DNA of 64,000 bases from Hydrogenobaculum sp. Y04AAS1 (GTDB lineage Bacteria > Aquificota > Aquificia > Aquificales > Aquificaceae). Location of the stretch: contig NC_011126.1 of the NCBI RefSeq assembly GCF_000020785.1, positions 62,001-126,000 of the forward strand. Reading direction: 5' to 3'. The notes under the pieces are model-generated. The model did not search any database. It saw only the letters and a list, made by a program, of their open reading frames with translations, and was not told the origin of the DNA. Shown here piece by piece: positions 59,800-64,000 of this stretch; within the stretch, counting starts at the first letter, position 1; every line of letters starts with the position of its first letter. The translations under genes were made by a program, and so were the position numbers.

Positions 59800-59865
59800 A
59801 TATTTCTCCTCTAAAATATTATATATAATAATTATGAAAGAAATATAAAACTTGTGTGAACACAT

Positions 59866-60702
59866 CTATAGGTTATTAGGGTTGTTAGAATTTTCTGTAG
59901 CAGTTTCTGCGGGGTTTAAAGATGAATGATTGTTTGTCTTTTCTCTTATTGTTATAAACTTGTTGTAGCGCAGATCCACTATTTTGTTTGCAAGATAACT
60001 AGGTCCATAGTTTAATATTATATTCAACCTCTCTAAAAGTTGCTTTTTATCATATTCGTTTGAAAGAGGTAGTATAATCTCTCCATTTATATCTTTTATA
60101 TCTACAAAAATACCGCTGTTGGTAATAAATATATTTTTGTCTTTAAATTGTTTTAAATAATTTGCTATAGGCTTTAGCCACAGCTTAACTTCTTTTTGGG
60201 TTTTTTCTATATCTGGGGTATATATGATGGTTAGGCCTTTGGTGTTGAAGTATTTTTTATCAAACAAATTACCTTTGTCATCCATGAGATAGCTTTTATT
60301 CTGATTTACCACAACGGCAATGGGTTTTCTTTCTTTTATATAAACATCTACTACTACATCGTTATTTAATATACCCTTCAAATCTTTTTTTATAGCCACT
60401 GAAGCTACAGCGTTGCCGGTGGCTTTTTCTAATTTATCTTTGATGCCAGATGCATTCATAAAAAGCCAGTTTCTTTTGTAAGCTCCTATGGCATCTGCCA
60501 CTACCTTTGGCGGTATATTTTGATCTCCGTAAACATTTACGGCTTTTGCTTTGAAAAAGCTTATGCTGTCTATAAGAAAAGGTGCAAAGAAACTAAAAAG
60601 CCCAAAAAGTATAAGCCATATAAAAGGTAGAACTTGTTTTATAGCGTTCCATTTTGATAATTTTCCCCTTTGTTTTCCTCGGTGATAATATAAGTTAGCC
60701 AT
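59866..60702 (-). CDS. ftsQ: Cell division protein FtsQ
   Basis: A 278-residue bitopic protein of the divisome. A basic cytoplasmic head (HRGKQRGKLSKW) precedes one membrane helix (FIWLILFGLFSFFAPFLI) and the POTRA domain (KAVNVYGDQNIPPKVVADAIGAYK). The beta domain follows with ILPLSNEYDKKQLLERL and VDLRYNKFITIRE. The tail is rich in Asn/Ser. It is downstream of ddl (8-nt overlap) and murB, the usual dcw-type order. Confidence 0.88.
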   Translation of the reverse strand: MANLYYHRGKQRGKLSKWNAIKQVLPFIWLILFGLFSFFAPFLIDSISFFKAKAVNVYGDQNIPPKVVADAIGAYKRNWLFMNASGIKDKLEKATGNAVASVAIKKDLKGILNNDVVVDVYIKERKPIAVVVNQNKSYLMDDKGNLFDKKYFNTKGLTIIYTPDIEKTQKEVKLWLKPIANYLKQFKDKNIFITNSGIFVDIKDINGEIILPLSNEYDKKQLLERLNIILNYGPSYLANKIVDLRYNKFITIREKTNNHSSLNPAETATENSNNPNNL

Positions 60703-61561
60703 TTACAAGCATCTCCACCATCTTGTTAAAAGATATGCCTGCTTTTTTAAGGGCCATAGGCAAAAGACTAAGTTCTGTAAGACCAGGTATAGTATTTATT
60801 TCAAGGGTGTATACGTCTTTACCTTTTACTCTAAAATCTATCCTTGCCATATCTTTTAATTCAAATATATCCACTAGCTTTGAAGCTATCTCTTTTAGCT
60901 TTTTAGCGATACTCTCATCTTCCACAAATATATATTCTGACATACCTTTTGTATATTTGCTTTCAAAATCGTATATACCTTTTTTTGGTATTATCTCTAT
61001 AGGTTCTAAAATAAACCCTTTGAAGTATCCCACCGTCATATCTTTACCCTCTATAAACTCCTCTACAATAAGCTTATCGTCTATTTTAAATATATTTTGA
61101 GCGGCTTCTTTAAGAGATTTGTCATCTTCTACTTTGAAAAGCCCAAAACTAGAACCAGCAGAAGCTGGTTTTGCAATACAAGGAAAAATGCTCCAATCTA
61201 TAACATCTTTTGGTTTGTAAGCTTTCCATTTTGGGGTTTTGATATGGTTTTGTTCAAATATCTGTTTTGAAAAATCTTTATCCATACATATGGCACTTGT
61301 TTTCGTATTTGAACCTATGTAAGGTATACCTAATATATCAAGAAGTCCTTGAACTCTGCCGTCTTCTCCGTAAGTCCCATGGGCTATTATAAAAACTTTT
61401 TCTGGATTTGTCTGTTTTAGTTTAAAACATAAATCTTTGTCTATTTCTAAAACATCTACGTCGTAGCCAAGCCTTTTAAGGGACTCTTCTACCGCTTTAG
61501 CACCTTTTAGGGCAATCTCTTTCTCAAGTGAATCTCCACCAGTTATAACCGTTATGCGCAT
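60695..61561 (-). CDS. ddl: D-alanine--D-alanine ligase
   Basis: A 288-residue ATP-grasp enzyme that makes the D-Ala-D-Ala dipeptide of peptidoglycan. Landmarks are GGDSLEKEIALKGA near the N-terminus, AHGTYGEDGRVQGLLDILGIPYIG, KPASAGSSFGLFKV and EINTIPGLTELSLLP. The last stretch gives the metal and substrate sites. The length is at the short end for Ddl. It overlaps murB by 10 nt. Confidence 0.95.
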   Translation of the reverse strand: MRITVITGGDSLEKEIALKGAKAVEESLKRLGYDVDVLEIDKDLCFKLKQTNPEKVFIIAHGTYGEDGRVQGLLDILGIPYIGSNTKTSAICMDKDFSKQIFEQNHIKTPKWKAYKPKDVIDWSIFPCIAKPASAGSSFGLFKVEDDKSLKEAAQNIFKIDDKLIVEEFIEGKDMTVGYFKGFILEPIEIIPKKGIYDFESKYTKGMSEYIFVEDESIAKKLKEIASKLVDIFELKDMARIDFRVKGKDVYTLEINTIPGLTELSLLPMALKKAGISFNKMVEMLVNG

Positions 61562-62403
61562 ATCAGTTTTATTTCCTCTTCTAATATTATATTAAAAGCT
61601 TTGTAAACTTGCTCTTTTGCTATGTTTAATATGTCAATTACATTTTGAAAAGATGCGTTTTTATAATTTATTAAAAAGTTTGCATGCCTTTCTGAAAAAC
61701 CTATGTCTTTTATTCTATATCCTTTTAAACCAACCGTTTCTAAAAGCTTACCGGCAAAGTGATCTTTTGGATTTTTAAATGTAGAACCAGAAGTGGGCAT
61801 GTTAAGTGGCTGGGCTTCTATTCTTTTTTGATTTATATTTTGTGCTAAAGGTTTTATATCTTGATGACTTTTTTTAAATAAAAACTCTCCGTACAACACT
61901 GGCTTATTTTCAAACTCGGTTTTTCTATACGAATAAAATATCTCTTCTTTTGGTTTGTAAACTATTTCGTCGTCATCTATACACCATACACCTTTTATAA
62001 AATCAAAGGTTTCCACACCATAAGCTCCTGCATTCATAGCTATTGCCCCGCCAGTGCTTGCTGGAAAACCTATCAACTTGTAAAACTCTTCTATGTTGTT
62101 TTCAATAGATAGTTTTATTAAGTCTTTCAAAGGTACTCCTGCAGAGGCTTTTACCAAAATACCTTCTTTTGTTTCTGAGATTTTAATATCGTAAAAATGT
62201 TTTGTATTTATTAATATTCCGTTGAAATCCCCAAATATGGTGTTTGAACCTTTCCCAAGTATGTAGAGTTTATCGTTTTTGTGCTTTTTATATATATTTA
62301 GGAACTCCTTTTCGTTTTCTGGAAAAAACATATATGAACCTATACCGCCTACTTTTATCGTTGTAAAGTCTTTTAAGTCCGCATTTTTGTTTATTATCAT
62401 CAA
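61552..62403 (-). CDS. murB: UDP-N-acetylenolpyruvoylglucosamine reductase
   Basis: MurB reduces the enolpyruvyl group to make UDP-MurNAc, using FAD and NADPH. The protein of 283 residues is the short type. FAD-binding features are LGKGSNTIFGDF and LIGFPASTGGAIAMNAGAYGVE; the catalytic serine is in MPTSGSTFKNP; the late GFSERHANFLIN is typical. It heads the murB-ddl-ftsQ unit and diverges from the signalling gene at 62472. Confidence 0.95.
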   Translation of the reverse strand: MMIINKNADLKDFTTIKVGGIGSYMFFPENEKEFLNIYKKHKNDKLYILGKGSNTIFGDFNGILINTKHFYDIKISETKEGILVKASAGVPLKDLIKLSIENNIEEFYKLIGFPASTGGAIAMNAGAYGVETFDFIKGVWCIDDDEIVYKPKEEIFYSYRKTEFENKPVLYGEFLFKKSHQDIKPLAQNINQKRIEAQPLNMPTSGSTFKNPKDHFAGKLLETVGLKGYRIKDIGFSERHANFLINYKNASFQNVIDILNIAKEQVYKAFNIILEEEIKLICA

Positions 62404-62471
62404 TTTATTTTATCATAACGTATATAAATTTGCTATAATACATATAAAAATAACTTTACGTGGAAGGTGAA

Positions 62472-63518
62472 ATGGAAAATAAAATTGTAAAGTTGTATAG
62501 GTTGATGAGGGCTATAAACCAGGAGATTGTTAGAAGCGTAAATGCTTCAACACCTTACGATGAAGCTTCATTTTTTGAGCATCTTTGCAATATAGTAGTA
62601 GAGCATTTTGTAAAGTTTGCCTTTATAGGTTTTTATATAAAAAGCATAAATAAAATAGTACCGGTTTATTACTCTAAAAAATCAGCCGCTGATAATATAT
62701 ATATAGATTATCTTAAATTTTTGGAAATTTCTCTTGATGAGTCAGATATAAGCTCAAAAGGACCTGCCGCCACATGTTTTAAAACAAATAGCGTTATCAT
62801 AATAGAGGATATAGAAAAAGATCCAAGAATGATACCTTGGAAAGAAGAAGCTTTAAAAAGAGGATTTCGCTCAAGCGCTACTTTGCCTGTAAGAAAAAAC
62901 GGTGATGTCGTAGGTGTGTTTGGGATGTATGCGGACGAGATAGAGTTTTTTCAAGAAGAAGAAAGGAGCTTGTTAGAGGAATTAGCTATTGATATAGAGA
63001 TGACTCTTAACGCTATAAAAACACACTGGCTTTTTCAGGCTGTAGAATCGGGGCTTTCTTCTTATATGGAATTATTTATCATGACAGACAACGACGGTAA
63101 CATATTGTATGTAGGCGATAAAACGTTGAAAGTTTTTGGATACAACAAGGGTGAGCTTTTAGGTAAAAAAGTTGATATTTTATTTAATTATTTATTTAAT
63201 TATAAAGATTTATTAGAGGCTATATCCCAAGCTAAAGAGTATAGTAGTATAGTGCTTTTTAGAACAAAACAAAACAAAAATGTTTATGTAGATCTGGCTG
63301 TTGTACCGATAGCCAACGAGAATTTTATATTTATAGGCAAAGATGTATCAAAAGAGAAGAGCTTAGAAGAGCAAATGCATTTTCTTTTAAATCAAGACCC
63401 TGTTACCGGTTTATTCTCTTACTCATTTTTGATAGCAGAACTTGATATGCATGTAAGAAGAGCATTGGAAACGAGCGAATGGGGGGGGGTGAGCCGTCTG
63501 CCGTGGTTCCCGAGATGA
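62472..63518 (+). CDS. GAF-PAS signalling protein, frame broken before its GGDEF domain
   Basis: The first 348 residues of a signalling protein. A GAF domain (about 10-170: FVKFAFIGFYIK, VIIIEDIEKDPRMIPW, SSATLPVRKNGDVVGVFGMYADE) is followed by a PAS domain (about 190-305: LFIMTDNDGNILYVGDKTLKVFGYNKGELLG) and the first helix of a GGDEF domain (LLNQDPVTGLFSYSFLIAEL). A run of nine G at 63481-63489 then shifts the frame, adding about a dozen unrelated residues before a stop at 63518. The rest of the GGDEF domain continues in another frame. With ten (or seven) G the two halves would join. The ATG at 62472 has a GGAAGGTGAA site; TGCTATAAT lies upstream. Confidence 0.88.
   Translation: MENKIVKLYRLMRAINQEIVRSVNASTPYDEASFFEHLCNIVVEHFVKFAFIGFYIKSINKIVPVYYSKKSAADNIYIDYLKFLEISLDESDISSKGPAATCFKTNSVIIIEDIEKDPRMIPWKEEALKRGFRSSATLPVRKNGDVVGVFGMYADEIEFFQEEERSLLEELAIDIEMTLNAIKTHWLFQAVESGLSSYMELFIMTDNDGNILYVGDKTLKVFGYNKGELLGKKVDILFNYLFNYKDLLEAISQAKEYSSIVLFRTKQNKNVYVDLAVVPIANENFIFIGKDVSKEKSLEEQMHFLLNQDPVTGLFSYSFLIAELDMHVRRALETSEWGGVSRLPWFPR
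63481..63489 (+). repeat. Run of nine G (candidate phase-variation tract)
   Basis: Nine consecutive G in an A+T-rich genome, sitting at the exact junction where the coding frame changes from that starting at 62472 (codon position 0) to that of the GGDEF region. Slippage of one base up or two down restores the frame. No other homopolymer G or C run of this length exists in the window. Confidence 0.9.
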
Positions 63519-64000
63519 ATGCTATAAACACTGGTAAAGCTAATTACAATAGGCTTGGGGCTTTCATACTGGCGGATATCTATAGATTTACTTATATAAA
63601 CGACGTATATGGTTTTGATATAGGCGATGAGCTTTTGAAAGCTGTGGGCAGGAGGCTAAGAGATATATTTAGGCCAACAGATATAATAGGTAGGGTTAGT
63701 TCTGATACGTTCGGTATAATTTTGACAGATTTAAAGGACAAGGAAGATGTAATAATACTTTTGGATAGATTAAGAAAAGCTTTTGAGCAACCTTTCAACA
63801 TAAATGGCAATGTCATAAGTGTAGCTATGCAAATGGGTATAGCTATTTTCCCAGACAATGGAAAGTCTGCCAAAGAGGTGTATAAAAATGCTGACATATC
63901 TTTGGCTAAAGCTAAAAAAAATACAGAGTGGAGTTATGTGTTTTTCAGCGATGATTTAAACTCAAAGGCTTCCCAGTTTTTACTTTACAAAACACATCTT
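63515..64000 (+). CDS. GGDEF-domain continuation (partial, runs off the window)
   Basis: The downstream half of the GAF-PAS-GGDEF protein, open from the G tract to the window end. The diguanylate-cyclase fold is clear: GAFILADIYRFTYINDVYGFDIGDELLKAVGRRL, then RPTDIIGRVSSDTFGIILTD, MQMGIAIFPDNGKSAKEVYKNADISLAKAK. The active-site loop reads SSDTF instead of GGDEF, so the cyclase site is degenerate. The tail (DLNSKASQFLLYKTHL) resembles a linker to an EAL domain, which would lie beyond the window. An ATG at 63515 overlaps the upstream stop (ATGA), so it might be translated separately by re-initiation. Confidence 0.85.
   Translation, partial: MNAINTGKANYNRLGAFILADIYRFTYINDVYGFDIGDELLKAVGRRLRDIFRPTDIIGRVSSDTFGIILTDLKDKEDVIILLDRLRKAFEQPFNINGNVISVAMQMGIAIFPDNGKSAKEVYKNADISLAKAKKNTEWSYVFFSDDLNSKASQFLLYKTHL

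Overview
This A+T-rich, very gene-dense window is chromosomal DNA of a thermophilic, sulfur- and hydrogen-oxidising Gram-negative bacterium. It is most likely an Aquificales member close to Hydrogenobaculum. The inference rests on a sulfide:quinone oxidoreductase with the Aquifex-type cysteine spacing, a 2-oxoacid:ferredoxin oxidoreductase subunit, DUF2173 proteins, a bacterial SpeD and GH57, outer-membrane functions (LpxB, porin, secretin), and many 4-8 nt gene overlaps. The genus is recalled from protein style and was not tested by any search.

Layout. 1-4447 (+): ilvC end, a CDP-alcohol phosphatidyltransferase, a RibD-type reductase, dapB, an HNH nuclease, rpmB and an NAD(P)-binding protein. 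4424-10216 (-): porin, NifU-like protein, superoxide dismutase, mobA, lytic transglycosylase and a type II secretion secretin. 10261-15275 (+): speD behind a strong promoter and an overlapping upstream ORF, dprA, rsmE, a korA-like subunit and a transporter. 15313-17223: a Tat-exported DsrE-like protein with a periplasmic binding protein. 17479-26906 (+): ABC ATPase, CorC-like protein, comF, acs, purH, a nitronate monooxygenase-like enzyme, three small genes and dxr. 26972-28640: a decayed IS607-type element (tnpA stub plus full-length tnpB and a likely guide-RNA scaffold). 28661-32748: purT, lepA and a KamA-family radical SAM enzyme.

32755-35595 is the most system-like unit. Tandem 11-bp repeats lie upstream of a textbook sigma-54 promoter that drives two DUF2173 proteins, an SCP2-like protein and a sigma-54 activator with a cysteine-bearing PAS domain. 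After it come tRNA-Pro(TGG), lpxB, a Ca2+/cation antiporter, an HU protein abutting tRNA-Pro(GGG), a pseudopilin, rplU-rpmA, a TetR regulator, GH57, trpB, a MoaD/ThiS-like sulfur carrier with a possibly structured leader, miaA-tsaE, initiator tRNA, cheR with an 18-bp tandem repeat, trmD, pheA and secF.

50003-51771 is a sulfide-oxidation locus: sqr flanked by two very small membrane proteins. On the minus strand follow TauE/SafE, tmk, dnaB, an acyltransferase, glnB-glnA, a MoaC-MoaB fusion, mtnP, a polysaccharide deacetylase and ftsQ-ddl-murB. The window ends in a GAF-PAS-GGDEF gene interrupted by a run of nine G. The run puts the GGDEF half out of frame, so this may be a phase-variable cyclic-di-GMP protein caught in the OFF state. 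No intergenic stretch exceeds about 300 bases and no CRISPR array or rRNA was seen.
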